This document shows, piece by piece, positions 6,797 through 13,920 of a stretch of DNA of 18,996 bases. A program made the position numbers and the translations under genes. The number at the start of each line of letters is the position of its first letter. The first letter of the stretch is position 1. This DNA comes from Candidatus Pacearchaeota archaeon (GTDB lineage: Archaea > Nanobdellota > Nanobdellia > Pacearchaeales > GW2011-AR1). The notes under the pieces are model-generated. The model was not told where the DNA came from. It did no database searches and saw nothing but the letters and a program-made list of their open reading frames with translations. The DNA is taken from contig JAGLLG010000016.1 of the NCBI GenBank assembly GCA_023140635.1, forward strand, positions 1 to 18,996. Reading direction: 5' to 3'.

Positions 6797-8157
6797 TAGT
6801 TGCCCTTAATCTGATCACTCATAAAGAAAACCTGGTTTGATTCTACTTCATGGATTTGGTCGTTCTCTTCAAATACTACTAACGCTCCAGGAAGCGCAAA
6901 TTTACCGATTACACCGACCTTTGAATAGACTATATAAGTGAATATTCTTTCTTCTCCAGCGTTCAAATCCCCAAGATTCCAACTGATTCTTCTACTCTCT
7001 GTATCAATCTTGTCCGGTTTAGCCATTCCGAAATTTTTGTAAATTTTTACAATTGCAGGGACCTTATCGATAAGTGTAACATTTTCTACATTCTTCTTCG
7101 CCTTTAAACTTAGACTAATTTTTAATGCGAATTCACCATTCTTCGTCTTTACATGTGAAACTGATTTCGTGACTTCTATTTTTGTTTCGCTAAATTGTTT
7201 AAATCCTAGAAGTGCCAAAACTGCGAAGAGAATAGTAAAAAACGGAAAGAGGTAATTAGTCTTAGCCTTTACGGTATAAATTTCTGCAGGCTTGAGCTGT
7301 TCCTTAATCCAAGTATACTCAATAACTAATCCCTGCCGATCAGTAATTGTAGGTTCGATATTAAAACTTGTAAATAATCTGGAAAAAATATTTCGTTTTA
7401 ATTTTATTTCAACACCTTCCAACACATTCCCAGAATTAACTTTAGTTATTGTTTCAGTTATAATCAAAAATCCTGATTTATCTTCCATAGACAAAATCCC
7501 TTTCTTTTCTCCAAGGTATAAGTTTCCACTTACTTTTCTTGTTCCCTTATTTGTTTGAAATGTAGATTGGATAACATAAACTCCTGCTTTTGTTTTTTTG
7601 AGTTTATCTTTATCTACATCGACAGAGATTTCCAACCTCTCTTTAGGACCTATATCAAAACTTCTTTCTATATCAAAGAGGATAGAGGAGAATGTTGCAG
7701 TGAGATTTTTAAGATCAACGTTTTCTTTGTTCTGGATATAGAACGTTATTTTATCTGATTCAGGATCTATTGAGTCTGAACTAATTTCTAAAACATCTTC
7801 TAAATTTAGCAGATTGATTGTAAACTTTTTGTCTATTTTCTCTACACCACGATAGTTTAATGTATAGGTGAAAGTGTAATAACCTTCGACGTCAAGATTT
7901 TCAGTAGCTGTTACCGTAAACGTTTTCTCGATTGTCCCATCAGTAATTGTAAAAGTTTCTGAGGGTTTAATGGAGACATCAGCGAGGGTATAAACGTTAT
8001 AAATTCCCGATGAAGCATTTGTCACTGTCAATGTTAAATCTATATGATTATCAATATCTCGAACAATTACATCATTGTTATATTGCTCAGAAACATCTAG
8101 AGCCGAAACAAATGTTAAGCATAATAACCCTATTAAAACTACTAATAATTTTTTCAT
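6796..8157 (-). CDS. Membrane protein with beta-sandwich ectodomain and C-terminal DUF11-like domain
   Basis: A 453-aa protein of unknown role. A signal peptide (1-19, ending VSA) leads into an all-beta region (20-300) of several sandwich-like repeats (such as DLTLTVTNASSGIYNV and ITFYIQNKENVDLKNLTATF), typical of COG1361/CARDB-type archaeal envelope proteins. A membrane span follows at about 302-319 (NYLFPFFTILFAVLALLGF). The remaining 130 residues (KIEVTKSVSHVKTKNGEFALKI ... VENVTLIDKVPAIVKIY ... SWNLGDLNAGEERIFTYIV) look like a DUF11-type sandwich. If the topology is simple, this last domain faces the cytoplasm, which is unusual for the fold. A TATA box 25 nt upstream supports the start. 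No catalytic motif is seen. Confidence 0.75.
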   Translation of the reverse strand: MKKLLVVLIGLLCLTFVSALDVSEQYNNDVIVRDIDNHIDLTLTVTNASSGIYNVYTLADVSIKPSETFTITDGTIEKTFTVTATENLDVEGYYTFTYTLNYRGVEKIDKKFTINLLNLEDVLEISSDSIDPESDKITFYIQNKENVDLKNLTATFSSILFDIERSFDIGPKERLEISVDVDKDKLKKTKAGVYVIQSTFQTNKGTRKVSGNLYLGEKKGILSMEDKSGFLIITETITKVNSGNVLEGVEIKLKRNIFSRLFTSFNIEPTITDRQGLVIEYTWIKEQLKPAEIYTVKAKTNYLFPFFTILFAVLALLGFKQFSETKIEVTKSVSHVKTKNGEFALKISLSLKAKKNVENVTLIDKVPAIVKIYKNFGMAKPDKIDTESRRISWNLGDLNAGEERIFTYIVYSKVGVIGKFALPGALVVFEENDQIHEVESNQVFFMSDQIKGN

Positions 8158-8176
8158 ATATTGACAGCGCTAATTA

Positions 8177-8186
8177 TTTTATAAAC
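8177..8186 (-). promoter_or_regulatory. TATA box of the 453-aa membrane protein
   Basis: GTTTATAAAA on the minus strand is centred 25 nt before the ATG at 8157 and gives a leaderless transcript. Confidence 0.6.
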
Positions 8187-8214
8187 ATTATTGTGATTCA
8201 AAACTATTGATTAG

Positions 8215-8712
8215 TTAACGACCACCAATTTGTAGAAATGCTTTCATATCCTTAAGATATTCCTTAGCTTTGTCTTCAAGACTATCCTCATATTCATCAA
8301 CAGTTGTCCGAATAACATACTTTTCATAAATACCTCGTAAGAATTTCCAGATTGGTTTGTCTTCCCATCTCTCCTCATAATCTCGAACCAAAGTAGCTTT
8401 AATAACTATTCCAACTTCTCCCTTATTAGTGCTAACCTTTTTTCCATCTTGCTCAACTTCTGCATCTTTCATCCCAAGTATATGCCAATTAACTTCAATT
8501 TCGTTCTTAAAATAATCAGTAACCTTTTTACTTGCAACCCATTTTAACATAATCTCCTTTCCAAAACTAGATAACTTTTCAACGTACTCTTTTTCTTTTA
8601 CATTATAACCTTCATCCTTCAACCAATCGAAACAAAAATTATAGAGGTCTACATAATTCCAGTAACCCTTTTGTTTAAGCTTTTGTTTGTACACTTCTTT
8701 TTTCTCTGCCAT
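8215..8712 (-). CDS. Conserved hypothetical protein, cytoplasmic
   Basis: A 165-aa protein with no signal peptide or membrane span, rich in charged and aromatic residues (KQKGYWNYVDLYNFCFDWLKDEGY near the N-terminus; VRDYEERWEDKPIWKFLRGIYEKYVIRTTVDEYEDSLEDKAKEY near the C-terminus). From memory, very similar proteins recur as conserved hypotheticals in Pacearchaeota and Woesearchaeota genomes; no domain name or function is known to me. The middle part (IEVNWHILGM ... GEVGIVIKATLV) predicts as beta strands between alpha-helical ends. It has its own TATA box and stands as a single-gene unit divergent from the hydrolase at 8798. Confidence 0.75.
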   Translation of the reverse strand: MAEKKEVYKQKLKQKGYWNYVDLYNFCFDWLKDEGYNVKEKEYVEKLSSFGKEIMLKWVASKKVTDYFKNEIEVNWHILGMKDAEVEQDGKKVSTNKGEVGIVIKATLVRDYEERWEDKPIWKFLRGIYEKYVIRTTVDEYEDSLEDKAKEYLKDMKAFLQIGGR

Positions 8713-8731
8713 TCTTATACAAGAGAAGAAG

Positions 8732-8742
8732 GATATATAAAT
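8732..8742 (-). promoter_or_regulatory. TATA box of the 165-aa hypothetical protein
   Basis: ATTTATATATC on the minus strand is centred 25 nt before the ATG at 8712. The same AT-rich block reads GATATATAAAT on the plus strand and could also serve the divergent hydrolase, whose own upstream region has no clear box. Confidence 0.55.
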
Positions 8743-8797
8743 GTTTTTGGCTGGTAAGGTATAGGTTCAAAACTAGATTTTCCCAAAACTTACAAAA

Positions 8798-9553
8798 ATG
8801 GTCAAAGAGATAAACCTCAAATCATCTTCCGATAAAGAATTTTTTATGATCCATGGTTACACTGGGAGCCCGACAGGTTTCGGTTCACTACCAAACTATC
8901 TACATAAGAAGTTCAAAGCGAATGTCAAGGTAATGTTATTGAAAGGGCATGGGACCCAGGTTAGTGATTTAGATAACTTAAATTATAAAGATTTTATTGA
9001 GCAAATTGAGGCAGAACTTATAGATGATTTAAGGAAAGGTAGAAAAATTGTTTTGATAGGAATTTGCTTTGGTGCTCAAATTGCATTGTACTTATCTACA
9101 AAGTATAATATTAAAGGAGTCATAGCCATATCTCCACCCCATAAATTAAAATTTCCTTTTAATATTCCTGGATTTAGTATCCTCGGACTTTTTAAAAAAT
9201 ATTGGAAAAAATCTATCGGGGATTATGAGCGTAAAAAACGGAAGGAGTTGGGAGATAAAAATTATAGGTATATGCATTGCAAAGGACTTAAAATAACTAG
9301 AAAAGCTGGGAAAGAACTTAGGAAGAGGATAAGGAAGATTGATTGTCCGTGTTTAGTTATGTTTTCTATAAAGGATAGGTTAGGACATTATAAATCCGCA
9401 GAGATGATTATAAAGAAGATTAGCTCAAAGATTAAAAGAAAAGTTTTGTTTGACGAGAAAATTCATAATCTATGTTATTCTCCCTCCAATAAAAAATTAA
9501 AAGATGAAATTGTAATGTTTATTCGTAAAGAAGATTTATTCAACATATATTAA
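8798..9553 (+). CDS. Alpha/beta hydrolase with cysteine nucleophile (carboxylesterase-like)
   Basis: A 251-aa cytoplasmic hydrolase of the carboxylesterase/monoacylglycerol-lipase type. FMIHGYTGSPTGF (16-28) is the oxyanion-hole region. The nucleophile elbow is GICFGAQ (88-94), so residue 90 is Cys where most relatives have Ser (GxSxG). The acid is probably Asp193 (FSIKDRLG) and the base His223 (EKIHNL), so a Cys-His-Asp triad is complete. The cap region (115-180) is very basic (KKYWKKSIGDYERKKRKELG), which is unusual and might indicate an acidic or nucleic-acid-like partner. Cys nucleophiles occur in dienelactone-hydrolase-type members of this fold, so the gene need not be inactive. The TAA ends exactly one base before the convergent gene at 9554. 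The substrate is unknown. Confidence 0.85.
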   Translation: MVKEINLKSSSDKEFFMIHGYTGSPTGFGSLPNYLHKKFKANVKVMLLKGHGTQVSDLDNLNYKDFIEQIEAELIDDLRKGRKIVLIGICFGAQIALYLSTKYNIKGVIAISPPHKLKFPFNIPGFSILGLFKKYWKKSIGDYERKKRKELGDKNYRYMHCKGLKITRKAGKELRKRIRKIDCPCLVMFSIKDRLGHYKSAEMIIKKISSKIKRKVLFDEKIHNLCYSPSNKKLKDEIVMFIRKEDLFNIY

Positions 9554-10111
9554 TTATCTTTTATTATAACAAGTATCACAAAGCCATTGAGCATCATCAT
9601 GATAAAGAATGTCGAATTCCCCACACTCTTCACAAATCCCTTGTTTTCGCGGAGCGCTAATACTACTTCTATTCAACTTTGAAGTTTCTTCTTTAATTTT
9701 CATAGTCTCTACAATCAACTGAAAAAGTCCCGGATCAATTTTTAAGACATCTTTTAGAGTTAACATTCCAATCAATTTCCCATTTTCCACTACTGGAAGT
9801 CTCCTAATTTTTTTCTTTTTGAATTTCTGCATTGCATTAGCTATGTCATCACCAGGTTTTATCGTAATAACCTTTCTTTTCATCAAATCTTTCGCCAAAA
9901 TATTCTTGAGGTCTTCCTTGGATTTCTTCACAACCGCCCAAATAATATCCTTCTCAGTCAAAATCCCCTTAAGTTTATGTCCATCTTTGATGATTACACT
10001 TCCAACTCGCTTTTTGACCATAGTTTTTGCACACTCTTTTAGGTCAGTTTCAGGGGTAACATAGATAAAATTCCGAGTCATCAAATCCCCGACTTTTATA
10101 CCCATTTCCAT
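9554..10111 (-). CDS. CBS-domain pair protein with C-terminal zinc ribbon
   Basis: A 185-aa regulatory protein. Two CBS domains (about 5-63 and 72-128: VGDLMTRNFIYVTPETDLKE, GILTEKDIIW; AKDLMKRKVITIKPGDDI, GKLIGMLTLKDVL) form a Bateman module, which in this family binds adenosyl ligands such as AMP, ATP or SAM. A short helix leads to a zinc-ribbon-like tail with Cys160-x2-Cys163 and Cys178-x2-Cys181. Archaeal CBS-zinc ribbon proteins are common, but their partners are mostly unknown; energy sensing or transcriptional control are guesses. The first ATG is chosen over a second Met two codons later because a TATA box lies 26 nt before it. It converges, with no gap, on the hydrolase gene. Confidence 0.88.
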   Translation of the reverse strand: MEMGIKVGDLMTRNFIYVTPETDLKECAKTMVKKRVGSVIIKDGHKLKGILTEKDIIWAVVKKSKEDLKNILAKDLMKRKVITIKPGDDIANAMQKFKKKKIRRLPVVENGKLIGMLTLKDVLKIDPGLFQLIVETMKIKEETSKLNRSSISAPRKQGICEECGEFDILYHDDAQWLCDTCYNKR

Positions 10112-10131
10112 ACTTATTATAAGAGAGTTTT

Positions 10132-10142
10132 GTTTATATAAT
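10132..10142 (-). promoter_or_regulatory. TATA box of the CBS/zinc-ribbon gene
   Basis: AATTATATAAAC on the minus strand is centred 26 nt before the ATG at 10111 and supports the first of two closely spaced Met codons as the start. Confidence 0.55.
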
Positions 10143-10166
10143 TATGGCACTTTTTTAGAGTAGTGG

Positions 10167-10697
10167 CTATCTACTATCTAGATTTTTTAAGATAAAAGAT
10201 ACTCTTTCGTTTATGGGCATAATTGGGACGTGGATGATTTCATGACCGCTTAATTTGTAGAAAAATAGAAGTCTATCATGTATCTTTTTAGCCTCTTGTT
10301 CGTTCTTTTCAATCCGTAATCCATCTTTTTGAAATGGTAACTGTTCGAGGAAAAATATTTTTGTGTATTTTCTAGGTTCTATCAAATTCATGATTTCTTT
10401 GGGTATATGTTTTAATGAGTGTTCTAAATATGCTAGTCCATCTATTGCGCATCTATCAGAAAATAAAATATCTAATAAAGGAGGATTTTTTTCAAATATC
10501 TCTTCTTGCTCTATTTGTTTTCTGGCAATTAATTTTTGTCTTATTATAACTTCTTCTTCAATAACTTCTAAATGTCTTCTTTTTTCTAAAACCTCCCTAG
10601 CTACTTCCTTTACAACATCAAATCCTTTTTTCTCTAGTTCATTAATAATTGTAGTTTTGCCTGAGCATGGGCCTCCAGCCAGAACAAATTTTTTCAT
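10167..10697 (-). CDS. AAA_28-type P-loop ATPase/kinase
   Basis: A 176-aa cytoplasmic nucleotide-binding protein. Walker A is GGPCSGKT (8-15), right at the N-terminus, and KEVAREVLEKRR follows at 30-41. The segment LLDILFSDRCAIDGLAYLEH (74-93, with Asp81-Arg82) is the Walker B/catalytic region of the AAA_28 family (the NadR kinase-like and Ttd14-like group), and DGLRIEKNEQEAKKIHDRLLFFY (125-147) is a typical lid region. Relatives phosphorylate small molecules or act as ATP/GTP switches; the substrate here cannot be read from the sequence. A TATA-like box 25 nt upstream supports the start. The gene is divergent from the thermosome gene. Confidence 0.82.
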   Translation of the reverse strand: MKKFVLAGGPCSGKTTIINELEKKGFDVVKEVAREVLEKRRHLEVIEEEVIIRQKLIARKQIEQEEIFEKNPPLLDILFSDRCAIDGLAYLEHSLKHIPKEIMNLIEPRKYTKIFFLEQLPFQKDGLRIEKNEQEAKKIHDRLLFFYKLSGHEIIHVPIMPINERVSFILKNLDSR

Positions 10698-10717
10698 AAT
10701 TTAATAGATTCTTGTTC

Positions 10718-10728
10718 TTTTTAAATTT
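10718..10728 (-). promoter_or_regulatory. TATA box of the P-loop ATPase gene
   Basis: AAATTTAAAAA on the minus strand is centred 25 nt before the ATG at 10697. Confidence 0.5.
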
Positions 10729-10765
10729 CTATTACAACCCATAAATGAACTTTATCACAATAATC

Positions 10766-10774
10766 CTTATAAAG
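10766..10774 (+). promoter_or_regulatory. TATA box of the thermosome gene
   Basis: CTTATAAAG is centred 25 nt before the ATG at 10795, with an upstream purine/AT stretch in the BRE position. It indicates a leaderless transcript. Confidence 0.6.
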
Positions 10775-10794
10775 AATTTTAGGATTTTGGTATT

Positions 10795-12384
10795 ATGGTA
10801 GATTCTATTGCACCTGAAGAAGGAAGCAGGATCCTTGGAAGAGATGCTCAAAGAAACAATATCTTAGCGGCGAGAGTTGTAGCTGAAACTGTTAAAACGA
10901 CGCTGGGTCCGAAAGGGATGGACAAGATGTTGGTCGATAGGATTGGAAATATTATTGTGACGAATGATGGGGTGACGATTCTCGAAGAGATGGAAATTGA
11001 GCATCCCGCAGCAAAGATGGTCGTTGAAATTGCAAAAACCCAAGAAAAAGAAGTTGGTGATGGAACAACTACAGCAGTTATGCTCGCAGGAAAATTTTTG
11101 GAGAATGCCGAGAAGTTATTGGATATGAAGATTCATCCAACGATTATTACTCGAGGTTATCGCTGGGCTGAGGAAAAAGCACATATCATCTTGAATGAGT
11201 TAGCAGTTGAGATAGACTCGAAGGAAGAATTGATGAAGGTTGCAGAGACGGCTATGACTGGGAAGGGTGTAGAACATTTAAAAGAAAAGCTCAGTAAAAT
11301 TATTGTGGATGCTGTAGAGATTGTTGCAGAGAATAAGGTGGTTAATTTGGAGGATATTCGAATTGAGAAGCATAAGGGTCAGGCGATTGAGAACACTGAA
11401 TTGATCGAGGGAATTGTTATTGATAAGGAAAGGATTAATATTGAAATGCCCGTTAAAGTTGAGGAAGCTCGAATCGCCTTAATCGAAGAAGCCTTAGAGA
11501 TTCGTGGACCTGAGACCGAGGCTAAGATTTCAGTTTCGACCCCAGACCAGCTACAAAATTTTCTAAATCAAGAGGATTCAATTTTAAGGTCAAAGGTAGA
11601 ATGGATTAAAGAATCCGGAGCAAATGTTCTTTTCGTTCAGAAGGGAATCGACGATTTAGTTCAGTATTATTTGGCTAAAGCAGGGATTTACGCTATTCGT
11701 CGTGTTGCAAAGAGTGACATGCAAAGTTTGTCAAAGGCAACGGGGGCGAAGATTGTTTCAAAGTTAAGCGAGATTTGTTCAGGAGATTTAGGCTATTCTG
11801 CTTATGTCGAGGAACGTAAAGAAGGTGAAGATGGCATGACTTATGTTATGGGATGCAAAAATCCTAAAGCGTTAACGATTTTGATTCGTGGCGGGACGGA
11901 GCATGTTATTGATGAAGTTGAGCGAGGAATGCAGGACGCACTCGGTGATGTCGCAGCTACGCTGAAGGATTCGAAGATTGTTGCTGGTGGCGGTGCAGTT
12001 GAAATGGAACTGGCTAAAAGATTAAAAGAATTTGCTTCCACGCTAAAAGGTCGTGAAGGCCTTGCAGTAAAAGAATTTGCTTCCGCTTTAGAATTTATAC
12101 CCACAACATTGGCAGAGAATGCCGGAATGGATCCTATTGATGTTTTGACTGAGCTTCAAGTAAGCCATGATGCTAAAATGAAGAATGCAGGTTTGAATTT
12201 ATTTTCTGGAAAAGTTGAAGACACTATGATCGAAGGAATTATTGAGCCATTAAAAGTTAAGACCCAAGCAATTGCTTCAGCGTCGGAAGTCTCGATCATG
12301 ATTTTGAGGATTGACGACGTCATTGCAGCTAAGAGGTCTTCAGGGAATTCTGGGAAGCTTGGGAATATGGCGGGGTATGATTAG
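10795..12384 (+). CDS. Thermosome subunit (group II chaperonin)
   Basis: ATP-driven cytosolic chaperonin that forms a double-ring cage and folds proteins. The 529-aa chain is collinear with the archaeal family: TLGPKGMDKMLVD (36-48), VTNDGVTILEEMEIEHPAAKM (55-75), GDGTTTAVMLAG (88-99, nucleotide-binding), apical RGPETEAKISVSTPDQ, the return segment RGGTEHVIDEVERGMQDALGD (365-385, with catalytic Asp381), and AGGGAVEMELAKRL. The C-terminus (SGKLGNMAGYD) lacks the Gly-Gly-Met tail seen in many thermosomes. GC content is visibly higher than in neighbouring genes, as expected of a highly expressed core gene. The start is supported by a TATA box 25 nt upstream. Only one subunit gene is in this window. 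Confidence 0.97.
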   Translation: MVDSIAPEEGSRILGRDAQRNNILAARVVAETVKTTLGPKGMDKMLVDRIGNIIVTNDGVTILEEMEIEHPAAKMVVEIAKTQEKEVGDGTTTAVMLAGKFLENAEKLLDMKIHPTIITRGYRWAEEKAHIILNELAVEIDSKEELMKVAETAMTGKGVEHLKEKLSKIIVDAVEIVAENKVVNLEDIRIEKHKGQAIENTELIEGIVIDKERINIEMPVKVEEARIALIEEALEIRGPETEAKISVSTPDQLQNFLNQEDSILRSKVEWIKESGANVLFVQKGIDDLVQYYLAKAGIYAIRRVAKSDMQSLSKATGAKIVSKLSEICSGDLGYSAYVEERKEGEDGMTYVMGCKNPKALTILIRGGTEHVIDEVERGMQDALGDVAATLKDSKIVAGGGAVEMELAKRLKEFASTLKGREGLAVKEFASALEFIPTTLAENAGMDPIDVLTELQVSHDAKMKNAGLNLFSGKVEDTMIEGIIEPLKVKTQAIASASEVSIMILRIDDVIAAKRSSGNSGKLGNMAGYD

Positions 12385-12399
12385 TTGAGAATATAAGTG

Positions 12400-12409
12400 T
12401 TTAAATATA
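12400..12409 (+). promoter_or_regulatory. TATA box of the 130-aa hypothetical gene
   Basis: TTTAAATATA is centred 25 nt before the ATG at 12429, so this gene is probably transcribed separately from the thermosome. Confidence 0.55.
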
Positions 12410-12428
12410 ATTTGCGTGGTTTTCTAAT

Positions 12429-12821
12429 ATGAGTATAGAAAAAATAAGAGAGCTCAGTATCATCAAATTTCCAAAGTCTGTAGATTTAAGAGAAGCAGAG
12501 GGATTACTTATATATCTCGCTGAGAATTTACCTGCGACAATCAATTATCGTGCTTCTCATTTCATGTCCTTGAATGGATGGGGGGAGAAGAAGTATACCC
12601 TTGACTATGATGGAACTACTGACATCAGGGGAACGATTTTTGCGCCCAAGGGAGGCAACGCAACTATGGATTCTTTTAGTTTTGAACATTCAACAGGTAC
12701 CTCTAAACTTAAATCGATTATGTTTAATCTAACTCCTGGATTAGAGCTTCCAGATTATGATATTGGAGCGCGAAGAATGTGGGACAATACGAGAAATTTA
12801 GTGAAACAATATTTTAAGTAG
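12429..12821 (+). CDS. Hypothetical protein, 130 aa
   Basis: Not recognised. A small soluble protein with no signal peptide or membrane span. It begins with a helix-like, charged segment (MSIEKIRELSIIKFPKSVDLREAEG), has a Trp/Gly-rich centre (MSLNGWGEKKYTLDYDGT) and a basic aromatic end (RRMWDNTRNLVKQYF). The codon use looks native and a promoter box is in place, so I take it as a real gene. It follows the thermosome in the same direction with its own promoter. It is followed by a GC-rich non-coding segment and a T-rich tract. Confidence 0.65.
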   Translation: MSIEKIRELSIIKFPKSVDLREAEGLLIYLAENLPATINYRASHFMSLNGWGEKKYTLDYDGTTDIRGTIFAPKGGNATMDSFSFEHSTGTSKLKSIMFNLTPGLELPDYDIGARRMWDNTRNLVKQYFK

Positions 12822-12843
12822 GATTAGACGAATGGATTAAAAA

Positions 12844-12913
12844 TGCGCGGGCCGTCGACACGATATTCTCGGCATCCTCAAGGGACAACTAATTTTTTGT
12901 TTGTTATTTTGTT
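12844..12913 (+). other. GC-rich intergenic segment followed by a T-rich tract
   Basis: About 45 nt starting GCGCGGGCCGTCGACACG are much richer in GC than the surroundings. They can fold as GCCG (12851-12854) with CGGC (12870-12873), and then run into a T-rich stretch (AATTTTTTGTTTGTTATTTT). It may be the 3' end/terminator of the 130-aa gene or a small RNA. It lies immediately upstream of repeat copy B. A 28-codon open frame (MRGPSTRYSRHPQG...) crosses it but is judged fortuitous. Confidence 0.35.
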
Positions 12914-12920
12914 TAATTTA

Positions 12921-12950
12921 ATTTACTGACGCTGTTGGACTTTATAAATA
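12921..12950 (+). repeat. Conserved short repeat, copy B
   Basis: Contains TTTACTGACGCTG and TTGGACTTTATAAATA as one unit. It matches copy C in 25 of 26 positions and copy A except in the TATA-like part. The 3' end (CTTTATAAATA) is a good archaeal TATA box pointing at about 75 nt of gene-free sequence, where a small RNA could start. Confidence 0.75.
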
Positions 12951-12961
12951 TTGTCGAGGTT

Positions 12962-13023
12962 GAGTGGATAGGTTACGCCCCAACAAATAGTAGTGCGGGA
13001 GTTTAAGGTTTATGTTTTATTTT
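12962..13023 (+). ncRNA. Candidate small RNA downstream of repeat copy B
   Basis: Transcription from the TATA-like end of copy B would begin near 12970. The segment is less AT-rich than its flanks, has a possible GTTG...CAAC stem (12959-12984) and ends in a T-rich run (GTTTATGTTTTATTTT, about 13008-13023) that could terminate it before the convergent TrmH gene. No family was recognised. Confidence 0.25.
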
Positions 13024-13048
13024 CGAAATATTTTGAATCTATTTCCAC

Positions 13049-13663
13049 CTAGGCCATATATTTTCGCCCTCTTTTATTACGGTACTTATATTTTCTATGA
13101 TATTCTCGTCTTTGCTTGGTAATTTCATATAAAACTATTCCTGAAGTTGTTCCTAGATTTAAACTTTCAACCATACCAAACATTGGGATGCTCACACATA
13201 AATCGCTGTGCTTTACGGCAACGTCACTTATACCTTTTGATTCGTTGCCGAACCACACTGCTAACTTAGTATATTTTGTAAAGTCTCCCTCATGTAAGAT
13301 TACATTTTCATTTCCCTTAATGTGGGGAGAAGTTACAATGGAGATATATCGATCCTTTTGTAAATGTTTAATACAATCTTCAGTACTATCAAATCTTTTT
13401 ACAAAACTCCATTTTATTGCCGAAACTGACGCCCCAGATAGGGATCCATTCCCCCTCATCTCTTGCCAATCATCAGGTAGTTTATGCTTAGGATCTATTA
13501 TGTATGCTTTTTCAACACCTAAGGCGTTCACATTCCGTATAATTGTACCAATATTTTTTATATCTTTTGGATTTTCAATAACTGCGATCAAATACTTACA
13601 TCTATACGGGCTTATTTCCTTTGCTCGTTTTCTAATTCGGTTTTTTTTGTCTAGATTTTCCAT
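13049..13663 (-). CDS. TrmH/SpoU-family RNA 2'-O-methyltransferase
   Basis: SAM-dependent methyltransferase of the SPOUT superfamily, which methylates ribose 2'-OH in tRNA or rRNA. The 204-aa protein shows the three motifs: motif 1 NPKDIKNIGTIIRNVNALGV (31-50, with Arg43), motif 2 LAVWFGNESKGIS (134-146, Asn140/Glu141) and motif 3 SIPMFGMVESLNLGTTSGIV (158-177, with Asn169), which form the trefoil knot and SAM site. A short basic N-terminal extension and a strongly basic C-terminal tail (QRREYHRKYKYRNKRGRKY) probably contact RNA. Length matches TrmH (tRNA Gm18) rather than the longer RlmB group, but the target cannot be fixed. The ATG is 25 nt from a TATA box that is one arm of a perfect inverted repeat. 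Confidence 0.9.
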   Translation of the reverse strand: MENLDKKNRIRKRAKEISPYRCKYLIAVIENPKDIKNIGTIIRNVNALGVEKAYIIDPKHKLPDDWQEMRGNGSLSGASVSAIKWSFVKRFDSTEDCIKHLQKDRYISIVTSPHIKGNENVILHEGDFTKYTKLAVWFGNESKGISDVAVKHSDLCVSIPMFGMVESLNLGTTSGIVLYEITKQRREYHRKYKYRNKRGRKYMA

Positions 13664-13683
13664 ATAAAATAGTAAGAATTTAG

Positions 13684-13704
13684 AATATAAAAATGTTTTA
13701 TATT
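13684..13704. promoter_or_regulatory. Palindromic double TATA box between TrmH and element R1
   Basis: AATATAAAA and TTTTATATT are perfect inverted arms separated by ATG. The left arm is centred 25 nt before the TrmH start (minus strand). Either arm could also drive plus-strand transcription toward the GC-rich element at 13721-13812. Confidence 0.5.
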
Positions 13705-13720
13705 GATTAAAAATTCAAAT

Positions 13721-13812
13721 TAGGGGATTGAACTATTGGTGAGACGCCTTAACCGCCGTGAGTGGACCTGTGGGGGTTTGATGGGTGGACGTTTGAGTTT
13801 TATTTTTAAGTG
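13721..13812 (+). ncRNA. GC-rich element R1, candidate small RNA
   Basis: A strikingly GC-rich intergenic segment (GAGACGCC at 13741, AGTGGAC at 13761, TGATGGGTGGAC at 13779) that ends in a T-rich run. CCGCC (13753-13757) can pair with GGTGG (13784-13788). It aligns with element R2 at 14745-14837 in order and content (AGACGCC, then CCG..GTGA, G-run, TGATGRGTGGAC, T-tract). No C/D-box, tRNA or known RNA fold could be made. The direction is inferred from the T-tract on the plus strand. Confidence 0.35.
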
Positions 13813-13920
13813 TTATAGATAAATTTGGAACAAAGGAAGAATAGATATATGAAAAAGCATAAATATAAAAAATTAAGCTGGGATAACTTTGTAGAAATTG
13901 TTATACTATGTTCAAAATAA

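Noticed and set aside
8157..8187. Fourth copy of the 26-nt repeat (ATTGACAGCGCTAATTATTTTATAA).
   Set aside because: Only the ends ATTGAC and TTTATAA agree. The core GCTGTTGGAC is absent, and the TATA part is explained by the minus-strand promoter of the gene at 6796-8157.
13721..13770. tRNA on the minus strand suggested by GGCGGTTAAGGCG and AGTTCAATCCCC.
   Set aside because: The D-like and T-like pieces are in tRNA order, but no anticodon arm fits between them, the D-stem has no partner and the T-stem does not pair.
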